Positions 24,294 to 34,092 are shown, counted from the stretch's first letter. The stretch is 64,000 bases of DNA from Petrimonas sulfuriphila (GCA_038561985.1 CP073276.1:1488001-1552000), one strand, 5' to 3'. Numbers and translations: made by a program. Notes: generated by a model from the sequence alone, not told the origin.

Positions 24294-25664
24294 TTATGAA
24301 AATAATGACCGAAATGCGTCGCTCACTTTCTTCACCTGCACAATTTCAATTTTTACTTTCGACTTGAAACCTTTCAGGTTGTTGGCCGGAACGATAATGC
24401 GTGAGAAGCCCAGTTTCTCGGCTTCGGTAATCCGCTGTTCGATGCGGTTTACCGGGCGGATTTCCCCCGATAGTCCAACTTCTCCGGTGAGGCAGGTATC
24501 TCTGTCGACAGCCATATCCAGACTCGACGAAAGGACCGAGGTGATTACCGCCAGATCCATCCCCGGGTCGTTCACACGCAACCCTCCGGCAATATTCAGG
24601 AAAACATCCTTTTGTGCCAGTTTAAACCCGGCCCGTTTCTCCAGAACCGCCAGCAGCATGTTCATCCGCCGGATGTCGAATCCCGTTGCCGAGCGCTGCG
24701 GATTCCCGCCGTAAGCTGCCGTGCTCACCAGGGCCTGTGTCTCGATAAGAAAAGGTCGGATGCCCTCGATTACCGCTGAGATGGCCACGCCGCTTAGTCC
24801 TTCGTGGTTCTGGGTAAGTAAAAGTTCGGACGGGTTATTCACTTCGCGAAGCCCCGATTGGTTCATCTCGTAGATACCCAGTTCTGATGTGCTGCCGAAC
24901 CGGTTCTTGATACTTCGTAATATGCGGTACATGTAGTGTTGGTCGCCTTCAAACTGCAACACAGTATCCACAATATGTTCCAGTACCTTGGGGCCGGCAA
25001 TGTTACCCTCTTTGGTGATGTGCCCGATAAGAACGACGGGTGTTCCCGATTGTTTGGCATACTTGAGGATGGATGCGGCACATTCGCGCACCTGAGAAAT
25101 ACTTCCGGGCGATGACTCCATGGCGTCGCTGTAAACGGTTTGGATGGAGTCGACAATTACGAGTTGCGGGGAGATGTTTTTAATATGTTTGAATATTTCG
25201 TCGAGATTGGTCTCGCAAACAATCAGGCAATTGTCGTTTTCAATACCGATGCGGTCGGCCCTCAGTTTCAATTGCCTCGCGCTCTCCTCACCGGAAACGT
25301 AGAGGGTTCTGATCTCTCCCAACTTCAGCATGGTTTGCAGTACGAGCGTGGATTTACCGATTCCCGGCTCTCCCCCAATCAGTACCAGGGATGCAGGTAC
25401 CAGTCCGCCACCCAGTACACGGTTTAATTCCTCGTCGTTCATGTCGATTCTAGGCTCTTGTTCCGCCCTTATCTCGCGAAGCGGTAAAGGTTGGCTCTTC
25501 ACGCTTTCGAACGAACGTGTATCGGTAACTCTTGAAGGAGCATCTTTTCGCACCAGCTCCTCCACCAGCGATCCCCATTCGCCACAGGCAGGGCATTTCC
25601 CCATCCATTTGGGCGATTCGTTGCCGCAGTTGGTACAAAAGTAGGTTGATTTTAGTTTGGCCAT
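24294..25664 (-). CDS. radA: DNA repair protein RadA
   Basis: A 456-residue RecA-like recombination factor that promotes branch migration. An N-terminal four-Cys zinc finger (CTNCG … CPACGEW) is followed by the ATPase core with Walker A GGEPGIGKST, the RadA hallmark KNRFG, and a C-terminal Lon-protease-like domain (GLRVNDPGMDLAV … TGEVGLSGEIRPV). All domains are complete. It is divergent from tex with two separate promoters in the 84-bp gap. Confidence 0.95.
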   Translation of the reverse strand: MAKLKSTYFCTNCGNESPKWMGKCPACGEWGSLVEELVRKDAPSRVTDTRSFESVKSQPLPLREIRAEQEPRIDMNDEELNRVLGGGLVPASLVLIGGEPGIGKSTLVLQTMLKLGEIRTLYVSGEESARQLKLRADRIGIENDNCLIVCETNLDEIFKHIKNISPQLVIVDSIQTVYSDAMESSPGSISQVRECAASILKYAKQSGTPVVLIGHITKEGNIAGPKVLEHIVDTVLQFEGDQHYMYRILRSIKNRFGSTSELGIYEMNQSGLREVNNPSELLLTQNHEGLSGVAISAVIEGIRPFLIETQALVSTAAYGGNPQRSATGFDIRRMNMLLAVLEKRAGFKLAQKDVFLNIAGGLRVNDPGMDLAVITSVLSSSLDMAVDRDTCLTGEVGLSGEIRPVNRIEQRITEAEKLGFSRIIVPANNLKGFKSKVKIEIVQVKKVSDAFRSLFS

Positions 25665-25680
25665 GCGTTGAGTTTGTTTA

Positions 25681-25688
25681 CAAAGATA
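25681..25688 (-). promoter_or_regulatory. -7 box of radA
   Basis: Minus-strand TATCTTTG ends 16 nt before the radA ATG, predicting a very short leader. The -33 box is not clear. Confidence 0.6.
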
Positions 25689-25718
25689 GCGATATTTTTA
25701 CCCTTCTGAACATTTTTG

Positions 25719-25726
25719 TATTTTTG
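25719..25726 (+). promoter_or_regulatory. -7 box of tex
   Basis: TATTTTTG fits TAnnTTTG 22 bp before the ATG at 25749. The open frame upstream of that ATG runs through this box, which argues for the later start. Confidence 0.65.
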
Positions 25727-25748
25727 TATCCTAAAAAACAAATTCGAA

Positions 25749-27878
25749 ATGAACAGTCCCGTCATCCCTTCACTTATTTCCAACGCTTTAAACATCCGCC
25801 TCAATAATGTGGAAAATACCATTAAACTGTTGGAAGGCGGTGCTACCATCCCTTTTATCAGCCGATACCGGAAAGAAGCAACCGGATCGTTGGATGAAGT
25901 ACAGGTTTCAGAAATTAAATCACTGAATGATAAATTCATTGAGCTCGAAAAACGGAAGAAAACCGTTCTGTCGTCCATCGAAGAACAGGAAAGACTGACA
26001 CCGGAACTGCAAGAGAGGATCGAAAATTGCTGGGATGCCGTTGCGTTGGAGGATATTTACCTGCCTTACAAACCCAAACGGCAGACGCGCGCGGAGATGG
26101 CCAGGAAAAGGGGATTGGAGCCTTTGGCGAAATGGCTGATGCTGCAACAGTATGGGCCGGTTGAAGCGAAAGCCGGGCAGTTTGCTGGAGAAGAACTGGA
26201 TGATGCCGTTTCGGCGTTAAAAGGGGCGTGCGACATTATTGCCGAATGGGTAAACGAAGATGAAAAAGCCCGTCAGCTCATACGAAACATTTTTGCCCGT
26301 GAAGCGGTCATAACCGCCAAAGTGGTGAAAGGCAAAGAACAGGAAGGCGAAAAGTACAGGGATTATTTTGACTTTTCTACTCTTCTTTCCCGGTGTCCCT
26401 CGCATCGTCTTCTTGCCATCCGCCGGGGAGAATCGGAAGGGTTTCTTCGGGTATCCATCTCTCCCGACGATGAAAAATGCTTGGATAAGCTGGTGCCCCG
26501 ATACGCCAAGAACGATAGTGAGGCTGCGGATTACGTTGAAAAAGCGGTGGAGGATGCCTATAAACGCTTGCTCAAACCTTCCATTGAGACTGAGTTTGCC
26601 AACCTCTCCAAGGAAAAAGCCGACGAGGCCGCTATAGCTGTTTTTGCCGAGAATCTGCGTCAGCTTCTGCTTTCACCTCCACTGGGGCAGAAGCGGATAC
26701 TGGCAGTCGACCCGGGATACCGGACGGGATGCAAGCTTGTTTGTCTGGACGAGCAAGGCAATTTACTGCACAACGAAACCATTTATCCGCATCCGCCGCA
26801 AAATGAATTTTCGAAGTCGGCGGGTAAGGTTTCCAAGCTGGTTTCCACTTACCGTATCGATGCGATTGCCATCGGCAACGGTACGGCAAGCCGGGAGACC
26901 GAGCGCTTCATTGCGAACCTGAGGTACGACCGGGAGGTGAAGGTTTTTGTAGTGAGTGAGAACGGTGCCTCCGTATATTCGGCCTCAAAGACGGCACGTG
27001 AAGAGTTCCCGGAGTATGATGTTACAGTGCGCGGGGCAATCTCTATCGGCAGGAGGTTAAGTGATCCGCTCGCGGAACTGGTGAAAATTGATCCGAAATC
27101 CATAGGGGTGGGGCAGTATCAGCACGATGTGGACCAGGCAAAACTGAAACGTTCCCTGGATCAAACCGTGGAAAGTTGCGTGAACCTTGTGGGGGTAAAC
27201 CTTAACACGGCGAGCAAACATTTGCTGATGTATGTTTCGGGTCTAGGTGAGTCCCTGGCACAGAATATCGTGAATTACCGGGCCGAGAACGGTCCTTTCC
27301 GCGCACGCGCAGGATTAAGGAAAGTACCCCGTCTGGGTGAAAAAGCTTTCGAGCAATGTGCCGGTTTCCTTCGGATTCCCGACGCTGAAAACCCGCTCGA
27401 TAACTCTGCCGTCCATCCGGAAAGTTATCCGGTGGTTGAAAGGATGGCCAAGGACCTTAAATGTTCCGTCAAGGAGGTGATCAGTAATAAAGCGCTTGTC
27501 GGTACTATCGATATCAACCGCTACAAAACAGATACCATCGGTACCGAAACGCTGACCGATATCCTCCAGGAGCTGGAAAAGCCCGGCCGCGATCCACGCA
27601 CGAAAGTGCAGGTGTTGGAGTTTGACCCCTCTATCCGTACCATCGCAGATGTGAAAGAAGGAATGGTGGTAAATGGAATCATTACCAATATCACTAACTT
27701 CGGTTGTTTCGTGGATTTCGGCATCAAGGAGAACGGCTTGGTCCATATCTCGGAACTGGCCGGCCGCTTCGTATCAAACCCCACCGATGTTGTTTCGTTG
27801 CACCAGCACGTGAAAGTAAAAGTGTTGTCGGTAGATTTGGAACGGAAGCGGATCCAGTTGAGCATGAAGGATGCATGA
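25749..27878 (+). CDS. Tex-family RNA-binding transcription accessory protein
   Basis: A 709-residue cytosolic nucleic-acid-binding protein. Domains in order: N-terminal helical Tex region (about 1-320) with PFISRYRKEATGSLDE; YqgF/RNase H-like domain starting ILAVDPGYRTGCKL; helix-hairpin-helix region (LGESLAQNIVNYRAENGPF); and a C-terminal S1 domain from about 635 (GMVVNGIITNITNFGCFVDFG … VDLERKRIQLSMKDA). Tex homologues affect transcription and ribosome-associated processes. ATG at 25749 is chosen because the upstream frame crosses the promoter. Complete and ordinary. Confidence 0.93.
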   Translation: MNSPVIPSLISNALNIRLNNVENTIKLLEGGATIPFISRYRKEATGSLDEVQVSEIKSLNDKFIELEKRKKTVLSSIEEQERLTPELQERIENCWDAVALEDIYLPYKPKRQTRAEMARKRGLEPLAKWLMLQQYGPVEAKAGQFAGEELDDAVSALKGACDIIAEWVNEDEKARQLIRNIFAREAVITAKVVKGKEQEGEKYRDYFDFSTLLSRCPSHRLLAIRRGESEGFLRVSISPDDEKCLDKLVPRYAKNDSEAADYVEKAVEDAYKRLLKPSIETEFANLSKEKADEAAIAVFAENLRQLLLSPPLGQKRILAVDPGYRTGCKLVCLDEQGNLLHNETIYPHPPQNEFSKSAGKVSKLVSTYRIDAIAIGNGTASRETERFIANLRYDREVKVFVVSENGASVYSASKTAREEFPEYDVTVRGAISIGRRLSDPLAELVKIDPKSIGVGQYQHDVDQAKLKRSLDQTVESCVNLVGVNLNTASKHLLMYVSGLGESLAQNIVNYRAENGPFRARAGLRKVPRLGEKAFEQCAGFLRIPDAENPLDNSAVHPESYPVVERMAKDLKCSVKEVISNKALVGTIDINRYKTDTIGTETLTDILQELEKPGRDPRTKVQVLEFDPSIRTIADVKEGMVVNGIITNITNFGCFVDFGIKENGLVHISELAGRFVSNPTDVVSLHQHVKVKVLSVDLERKRIQLSMKDA

Positions 27879-27960
27879 AGCGTAACTTTTATCTGTTCCC
27901 CAGAACCGAAACGGCCTTTTAAGCGTTTACTGTTTTAATTCACCCAAAAAATGGAAACGT

Positions 27961-28617
27961 ATGTCGGAAAAGTCCACCCCCATCGATTATAACCGTTTGT
28001 TTGAAGGGATCCGCGGTTTTAAAGCGAATGAATTTATTCCGCACCAGCGATTTTTTGAAGAACTGGGTCAGCAACAAAATCCACATACGCTGTTTATCGG
28101 ATGTTCCGATTCGCGGGTTGTTCCGCATCTGGTAACCCAGACCTTTCCCGGCGAATTGTTTGTTGTAAGGAACATTGCCAATCTAGTCCCTTACTACAAA
28201 AAATATTCCGATACCTTCCTGGCCACCTCTGCGGTTATAGAATATGCGGTTAATCAGATGAATGTCAGTAATATTGTGGTGTGTGGACACTCCAACTGCG
28301 GGGGCTGTGCGGCCTTATATCAGGATAAAGAGCTCAAAAACCTTCCACATACAAAAAAATGGCTCGAACTGGCATCGCCGGTGAAAAAGATCGTGGAGGA
28401 AAAAATCGCCAAAAACAAGATCAGCCTTGAAGAGCGCAGTTCATTTACCGAAAAAATGAATGTGGTGGAGCAGGTCAATCACCTGATGAAATATCCTTAT
28501 ATCCGAAAACGGGTAAGGGAGGGGCGTTTAATCGTCATGGGCTGGTACTACCACATAGACAAGGGGGAGATTTACAATTACGACAAGAAACGACGGAGAT
28601 TTATCCGGGTTGAGTAA
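27961..28617 (+). CDS. Beta-class carbonic anhydrase
   Basis: A 218-residue cytosolic zinc enzyme interconverting CO2 and bicarbonate. The zinc ligands are visible: CSDSR (Cys48, Asp50 and Arg52 pair) and the CGHSNCGGC segment supplying His and the second Cys. In an anaerobic fermenter it likely supplies bicarbonate for carboxylation. Monocistronic; it starts 82 bp after tex and converges with rnhB. Confidence 0.93.
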   Translation: MSEKSTPIDYNRLFEGIRGFKANEFIPHQRFFEELGQQQNPHTLFIGCSDSRVVPHLVTQTFPGELFVVRNIANLVPYYKKYSDTFLATSAVIEYAVNQMNVSNIVVCGHSNCGGCAALYQDKELKNLPHTKKWLELASPVKKIVEEKIAKNKISLEERSSFTEKMNVVEQVNHLMKYPYIRKRVREGRLIVMGWYYHIDKGEIYNYDKKRRRFIRVE

Positions 28618-28629
28618 TGAATCTTTTGT

Positions 28630-29244
28630 TTACCACTCGAATTTCAGTTGTTTTTCAATCAAGTGAAAAGTCTGCCGGTGGTGGATCGTTATCCCGTGCT
28701 GTTTAATCGCTTCGCGATGCGCACGTGTAGGGTATCCTTTGTTGTGCATCCATCCGTAAACGGGAAATTGATTGTGTAGGTTTTGCATATACTCATCCCG
28801 GTATGTTTTTGCCAGCACCGATGCTGCCGCAATCGACAAGTACTTTCCGTCACCCTTTATCACACATGTGTGTGGAATCTGTTGGAACGGATGAAACCGG
28901 TTCCCGTCTATCAGGATATGTTCAGGCGTCACGGTCAGCCTGCTTAGGGCTTTGTGCATGGCTTTAACCGATGCCCAGAGGATATTTAACTCGTCAATTT
29001 CATCCGGGGTGCACATTTCAACGGCGTAGCACATCGCACTCTGCTCAATGATAGGTCGGAGACGGTTCCGTTCCCTTTCCGATAATTGCTTGGAATCGTT
29101 GAGCTCTTCACACCGGAATCCGGGCTTGAGGACAACTGCAGCTGCGAAGACAGGGCCGGCAAGGCATCCGCGTCCCGCTTCGTCGCAACCGGCTTCGATG
29201 CAACCGGGGTGAAGGCAGCTCTCCAACGGTTTGTGTTGCTTCAT
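28630..29244 (-). CDS. rnhB: Ribonuclease HII
   Basis: A 204-residue nuclease removing RNA from RNA/DNA hybrids and single misincorporated ribonucleotides. Catalytic acids lie in AGCDEAGRGCLAGP (Asp-Glu pair) and in HILIDGNRF, with a later Asp in SVLAKTYRDEYM. The first ATG overlaps the stop of the upstream metallophosphoesterase gene by 4 bp, so it is the last gene of the dnaA-led minus-strand cluster. Confidence 0.94.
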   Translation of the reverse strand: MKQHKPLESCLHPGCIEAGCDEAGRGCLAGPVFAAAVVLKPGFRCEELNDSKQLSERERNRLRPIIEQSAMCYAVEMCTPDEIDELNILWASVKAMHKALSRLTVTPEHILIDGNRFHPFQQIPHTCVIKGDGKYLSIAAASVLAKTYRDEYMQNLHNQFPVYGWMHNKGYPTRAHREAIKQHGITIHHRQTFHLIEKQLKFEW

Positions 29245-30494
29245 TTAAGATTAATTTTCAGTTTGTTGTCTGCCGGGGGGAAATCGAGCTGAAAAGAATT
29301 TATGTCGAAATTCTCATCATCCATTACTTCAGCAAATTGTTGGATTGAGCGGAGCATGCCCTCATCAAGAACTTCATCGCCCTTCAGGTGCAATACATTT
29401 AAGCCAGTGAGCAGTTCGACCAACGCTTCCCGGGCATCATCCGCGAAAGGTATTCCCGTTTGTTGAAGTCGTGCCCGGACGCCTCGACGAATGATCGATT
29501 CCGTTGTTTTGCGGTATTTATCCTGCAAACCGGCTGTCCCGGGAACAGATTCGATAAAGCGGGTATCGATGGAGAGAGACGTGGAGTCGAGTGTTATCAG
29601 TCGATAAGGGAACGGATACTGTGACAGGCTTCCGGTTTCTACATCGTACAAGATGTTTTCTGCAGAACCCGTGAACTGTGTAATATCGTTGGAGTGGAAG
29701 TGTCCGGTAAATACGATTTTCAAGCCGGCAGCGGCAAGGATTCCTGCGGCAGACTCCCAGTTTTCCAGTATATGGCCCGGAAAAAACGTGGCCTGATAAG
29801 GCATGTGTTCTACAATGCCGTGATGCATCATACCCAGGACAGTAACGTTTTTTGCTTTTGCCTGGCGAAGGATATCAAGTGCCCAATTCATCGTTGAGGG
29901 GAGAATCCGCCCACCCGAAACTGACGTGGTTTTATGTTCTGCATATCGATTGGTATCGAAACAAAGCAACCACGTGTTTTCGTTAATTTCCGCCAGATAA
30001 CTTAATGAGGCAGTGTCGAGTTTTAGCGCGCCGTTATAGCCGAAGGGCCCATAAATTTCAGGAAACTCTTTGGCCGAAATGCTTTGAGCTGGAGCAGGGA
30101 CCTCACCGATATATGCCCTCGAGTCGGGGATGTTGATGTCGTGGTTCCCGGGGATGACCTGGATTCGCATTCCACGCTGTTGTAAAGGATAGAGCTTTTT
30201 GGTAAAGTCGATATGGCTTTGTTTCTCGCCATGGTTAGTTATGTCTCCTGTGATGAGTAATATATCTGTTCCCGCAGCTTCTATCTCCGCGAGAGTTTTG
30301 TCGAGAACGGCGTGTAAATCGGAAAGGTTTCTGCCCGTGGCTGTTTCATACTTTTCCAGAGCTGCTCCCGGTTGAGCTATCTCTGGGCTCAAGTAATGTA
30401 TGTCGCTGAGGATGGCGATTCTCACCGGTTTCGAAACGACATTTGTCGATGGGAAAAAGAATAAGAGCAGCAAAAAAAAGGTGTATTTCTTCAT
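29241..30494 (-). CDS. Exported calcineurin-like metallophosphoesterase
   Basis: A 417-residue protein with a signal peptide (1-21). Metal-binding motifs of the superfamily are in order: AILSDIHYLS (D-x-H), LLITGDITNHGEKQ (GD), VIPGNHDIN (GNH[DE]), MMHHGI and VFTGHFHSND (GHxH). The last 110 residues form a helical extension. Substrate is unknown; a periplasmic nucleotide or phospholipid phosphodiesterase is possible. It is 9 bp downstream of a secreted endonuclease gene and overlaps rnhB, so together they might act on nucleic acid or nucleotides. Confidence 0.85.
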   Translation of the reverse strand: MKKYTFFLLLLFFFPSTNVVSKPVRIAILSDIHYLSPEIAQPGAALEKYETATGRNLSDLHAVLDKTLAEIEAAGTDILLITGDITNHGEKQSHIDFTKKLYPLQQRGMRIQVIPGNHDINIPDSRAYIGEVPAPAQSISAKEFPEIYGPFGYNGALKLDTASLSYLAEINENTWLLCFDTNRYAEHKTTSVSGGRILPSTMNWALDILRQAKAKNVTVLGMMHHGIVEHMPYQATFFPGHILENWESAAGILAAAGLKIVFTGHFHSNDITQFTGSAENILYDVETGSLSQYPFPYRLITLDSTSLSIDTRFIESVPGTAGLQDKYRKTTESIIRRGVRARLQQTGIPFADDAREALVELLTGLNVLHLKGDEVLDEGMLRSIQQFAEVMDDENFDINSFQLDFPPADNKLKINLK

Positions 30495-30503
30495 GGCAAT
30501 ATT

Positions 30504-31367
30504 CTACTTCAGATTAAAAGGTTGATTCTTCTTATTTCCCCACACATGCTCTGCCAGTTCGGGATGGTCGATAAACGGATTTCGGTTTTTCTGGATGCCA
30601 AAGACGGCTTGGTTGCGATCCCGTTCCTTGGTGCTGACCGGATCTTCGCGATGCCACCGCAGAAACATTTCAAGTGCCCAGTTTTTAATGGCCGGATAGG
30701 TGTTTCCTCCAACCTGTGGCGATTCCCAGCTGGCAACGTTGCTCTCATAAGCCGTAACCATATAGAAATAGGTTCGGGCAAAATCGCCCTTGTACTCATC
30801 TATTGGCTCAAAAACGGTTTGAGTGAAATTACCGGATGTATTTTGTCCGATTCTCGAACCGTTTGCCGACTTCCAAGAAAAAATACCAACTTCACCCAGC
30901 GGCAAATTTCCCCGCCGGTTGTTCACGTATCCGTCGGTTGGGTAAATGTGGAAAAGGTCGGAATACATGGGTGATGCTCCCTTAAACCAGCTTTGAGGAA
31001 TGGTGTGTTCGCGGTTATAGCAATCACCTTCGCTGCGGTAAGTGCCACATTTCTTATGATGAAACGAGAAGGAGTAAATTATTTCCCCGCCGGGATTATC
31101 GGAATACATATCCCAGACAGAACCGTCGGCCTTAACGTCGGTTTTTTCAAAAGCCGACCAGATTTCAGCGTACGAAACGATATCTGGATTGCCGATTATA
31201 CCGAAAAGTGCTGTTTTTAGTTCCGCCCCTTTTTTCCCCGTAGCCGTGCTGTAATATTCCCGGTAAGTGTTTGTAGACAGGTTTGTACCGGAGTCCGACG
31301 GCTTTTGTTTGCATGCCAGACAGAGGGCAAACAGAGACAGATACAGAAGAAAACGAAAAAGTCTCAT
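30504..31367 (-). CDS. Endonuclease I-family lipoprotein nuclease
   Basis: A 287-residue protein with a lipoprotein signal (lipobox LCLAC, Cys at residue 19) and an endonuclease I (EndA/NucM-type) domain. The beta-beta-alpha metal active site reads CYNREHTIPQSWF, followed by DLFHIYPTDGYVNNRRGN. It is expected at the outer membrane or in the periplasm, degrading DNA for nutrition or limiting uptake. Located 29 bp downstream of dnaA on the same strand, an unusual partner for a replication initiator. Confidence 0.88.
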   Translation of the reverse strand: MRLFRFLLYLSLFALCLACKQKPSDSGTNLSTNTYREYYSTATGKKGAELKTALFGIIGNPDIVSYAEIWSAFEKTDVKADGSVWDMYSDNPGGEIIYSFSFHHKKCGTYRSEGDCYNREHTIPQSWFKGASPMYSDLFHIYPTDGYVNNRRGNLPLGEVGIFSWKSANGSRIGQNTSGNFTQTVFEPIDEYKGDFARTYFYMVTAYESNVASWESPQVGGNTYPAIKNWALEMFLRWHREDPVSTKERDRNQAVFGIQKNRNPFIDHPELAEHVWGNKKNQPFNLK

Positions 31368-31396
31368 TGTATGCTGTGGGTGAGATACCCGTAATG

Positions 31397-32797
31397 TTAA
31401 GATTGCAGCAGACGCTCTATTTCCTCAATGTCGGCGCGAAAACCTTTGTCTACTTCAGACAGGTCCCTGATGGTGTTGCAAGCGTGTAGGACAGTAGCGT
31501 GATTTCGGTTTCCCACCTGAATTCCGATCTGAGAAAGCGACAGTTCGGTGTGTTTCTTGATGAAAAACATGGTTACCTGACGCGCCTGTACAATTTCTCT
31601 TTTTCGGGAGGCTGATTGAATCAAATCTCTCTTTACATTGTAGAAATCACTGACCGTTTCCTGGATCTTTTGCACGGTAATCTTTTTCTTCTCGAAACGG
31701 ATATTTTGCTCCATAACGCGGCGTGCCAGAGTAATGTCAATTTCACGGTTGTTGATGATGGAGTGAGCCATTAGCGAAACAATGATGCCTTCCAGGTCGC
31801 GCACATTTTCCGTCACGTTTTCAGCAATAAATTCGATTACCTGATCGGAGATAGTCAGTCCGTCGGTTAAGATCTTATGCTTCAGTATTTTTTTGCGAAG
31901 TTCTTTGTCCGGACGCTCCAGTTTGGTGGAAAGCCCCCAACGGAAACGAGTTAATAAACGTTCTTCCATTCCCTGCATTTCGGTGGGCGAACAATCCGAT
32001 GTCATGACCAGTTGCTTGTTGTTCTGATGCAAATGGTTGAAGATGTGAAAAAAAGTGTTTTGGGTTTTTTCCAATCCGGATAATTCCTGAATATCATCAA
32101 TAATGAGGACATCAATGCTTTGGTAAAAGTTGATGAAATCGTTTATCGTGTTGAAACGCCGGGCATCGGTGTATTGTACCTTAAACAGGTGTGCCGTAAT
32201 ATAAAGAACTTTCTTGTCCGGATATAGTTCAAGCACTTTCGATCCAACAGCGTGACAAAGGTGCGTTTTTCCAACTCCCGATTTTCCGTACACGAAAAGC
32301 GGATTAAAAGCGGTTTTTGCCGGATTTAAACCCACGGCTTCGGCTGCGGTGCGCGCCAGGCGGTTGCTTTCGCCTTCGAAGAAGTTGTTAAACGTGTATT
32401 TGGAATTTATCTGGGAATCGAACTCAGCCGGTTCAACCCTGTCAAAAGGACTAGGTACCTTTACAGAAACCGGATTTTGATTTTTCTTGTCTGAAACAGT
32501 GAATTTGGGCTCCCCGCGCATCTCCACCATAGTATTGCTTTCCGCCTCCACCAGGATGCGGTAGTTGAGAATAGTTCCTTCTCCTATTTTGCGGTAGAGG
32601 GTCTGCTGGATAAGATCAATGTATTTGTCCTCAAGATATTCGTAAAAAAACTGACTGGGTACTTGAATGGTGAGAACATTGTCTTCATATTTCAACGGGA
32701 CAATTGGACTAAACCACGTGTTGAATGCAGCTTCGGGGATAATATCACGAATCACATCAAGACAGTTCTTCCATAAAATTTTGTAGTCAGTGTTCAT
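31397..32797 (-). CDS. dnaA: Chromosomal replication initiator DnaA
   Basis: A 466-residue initiator. Domain I (about 1-90) begins ILWKNCLDVIRDIIPEAAFNTWF; a linker follows; the AAA+ domain III has Walker A FVYGKSGVGKTHL near residue 170 and Walker B IDVLIIDDIQELSG; domain IV ends with the signature GNRNHATVLHACNTI for DnaA-box recognition. It heads a minus-strand cluster with endonuclease I, a metallophosphoesterase and rnhB. No cluster of DnaA boxes was seen upstream, so oriC is probably elsewhere. Confidence 0.96.
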   Translation of the reverse strand: MNTDYKILWKNCLDVIRDIIPEAAFNTWFSPIVPLKYEDNVLTIQVPSQFFYEYLEDKYIDLIQQTLYRKIGEGTILNYRILVEAESNTMVEMRGEPKFTVSDKKNQNPVSVKVPSPFDRVEPAEFDSQINSKYTFNNFFEGESNRLARTAAEAVGLNPAKTAFNPLFVYGKSGVGKTHLCHAVGSKVLELYPDKKVLYITAHLFKVQYTDARRFNTINDFINFYQSIDVLIIDDIQELSGLEKTQNTFFHIFNHLHQNNKQLVMTSDCSPTEMQGMEERLLTRFRWGLSTKLERPDKELRKKILKHKILTDGLTISDQVIEFIAENVTENVRDLEGIIVSLMAHSIINNREIDITLARRVMEQNIRFEKKKITVQKIQETVSDFYNVKRDLIQSASRKREIVQARQVTMFFIKKHTELSLSQIGIQVGNRNHATVLHACNTIRDLSEVDKGFRADIEEIERLLQS

Positions 32798-33180
32798 TCG
32801 AATAAATTAACGATTTTCCTCTCTTCTATTGGTTGTGTTTAATTAATTTGGGGAATACAAATTTTCAAAAAAAAATCGAGAAAAAAAAATCCTGTTCCCT
32901 TTGTTTTTCCTGAAATAAAAACACTCGCTTAATTATCAATTGGATAGGCGTATGCTGCTGTTTATAAGCGGGTTGGGCCTGAATTCATTGTCGTAATCAA
33001 TTGATATATAGAACTCTGTGATAAGTGTATAGTCTTTACCCGTTTGTACAAAATAAGCATGTGTTTTATGTCTTAAACTCAATTACCCAAAGGGTTTATC
33101 ATACGACGAAAAACAGGGCTGATATTTAGAATCATTCTATATAAAGTTTGATCGGCAAATTTATTCCATATTTAGGAAAC
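32798..33180. other. Intergenic region upstream of dnaA
   Basis: About 380 bp, AT-rich, with two A9 tracts (around 32864 and 32880) and the word atcaattg twice (around 32934 and 32997). No ORF, no tRNA, and no TTATCCACA-type box. The dnaA promoter must lie here but no good TAnnTTTG was recognised for it. Confidence 0.5.
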
Positions 33181-34083
33181 TTAGAACAGGCGCACCCTTA
33201 TGCTCAAATATCGTTCGGGATTTTCACGAATATCTTCCAGCAGTTTTGTTGCAGTTTGTATGGTGTTTGTCAAACTATCGTGTAACTGGGTGTCGTTAGT
33301 TAATTTCCCCAATGAATTGTCGGTGCTAGTCAGTTTTGATGACAGTATCTTCAGGTTTTCTACCGTATTGTCGATAGCGTTGAACGTCTTTTGGAGTTCC
33401 AGCGAATTAAGTTCTGCCGTAACCTCTTTTAAATCGTTGGAAACGGCTGTGAGGTTTTGGGTTACTGTTGGTAAATCTTTTCGGATCGATGCCATTACAG
33501 CGTTCACGCTTTTGCTGGATTCATCCAGTTGGGCAACTGTAGATCCGATACCTGCTATCGATTGTTCCCACATTGGATTAGACATCAGTTTGTTCAGTGT
33601 CAGGACTACAGAGTCTATGTGTGTCAGAATGGAGTCAGCCTTGGGGGCAACGTTGGCAACGCTGTTCATCATCCCTTGTTTCTGCCGGCCGTGCAGCGTG
33701 TCTCCGGGAGAAAGAAGCTTTGAAGCCTCTTTATTTGCAACCAGGCTTACCGTAGAGGCTCCCAGTAGATCCGATCCAAATTCGAAATAACTCCCCTGCG
33801 GAATCCGATAATCGCCTTCGAGGTTGATGTCCACAGCGAACTGGATCGGGTCTGTACTGTGCATTTTGATGGCGTTGACCAGTCCGATCTGGTATCCGTT
33901 TACATAAACCGGTGATGAGGGGTAAAGTCCGGTAACATCATCGAACATGACAACGTAGGTGTTTTGCTTTTTCAAAATATTTGTTCCCTTCAGAAAGTTC
34001 ACTCCAAAATAAAGGAGAACCAGGGCTATAAGAAAGGAAACTCCGATGATGAAATTTCTGCTGAACTTGCCTTGAGCTTGCAT
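33181..34083 (-). CDS. MCE/MlaD-family protein
   Basis: A 300-residue periplasmic protein anchored by one N-terminal helix (residues 10-30, FIIGVSFLIALVLLYFGVNF). The MCE domain (about 38-120) includes FDDVTGLYPSSPVYVNGYQIG. The rest is a predicted coiled coil/helical tail with many Ser/Thr/Asn/Leu repeats (140-290). MCE proteins bind phospholipid in Mla-type transport between membranes. No MlaE or MlaF partner lies in this window; it is instead paired with an N-acetylmuramoyl-alanine amidase gene 9 bp upstream. Confidence 0.88.
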   Translation of the reverse strand: MQAQGKFSRNFIIGVSFLIALVLLYFGVNFLKGTNILKKQNTYVVMFDDVTGLYPSSPVYVNGYQIGLVNAIKMHSTDPIQFAVDINLEGDYRIPQGSYFEFGSDLLGASTVSLVANKEASKLLSPGDTLHGRQKQGMMNSVANVAPKADSILTHIDSVVLTLNKLMSNPMWEQSIAGIGSTVAQLDESSKSVNAVMASIRKDLPTVTQNLTAVSNDLKEVTAELNSLELQKTFNAIDNTVENLKILSSKLTSTDNSLGKLTNDTQLHDSLTNTIQTATKLLEDIRENPERYLSIRVRLF

Positions 34084-34092
34084 AAATTATTC

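Noticed and set aside
32798-33180. Possible oriC next to dnaA
   Set aside because: AT-rich, but no cluster of TTATCCACA-like boxes and no dnaN neighbour; one partial ttatcaca-like word is not enough.
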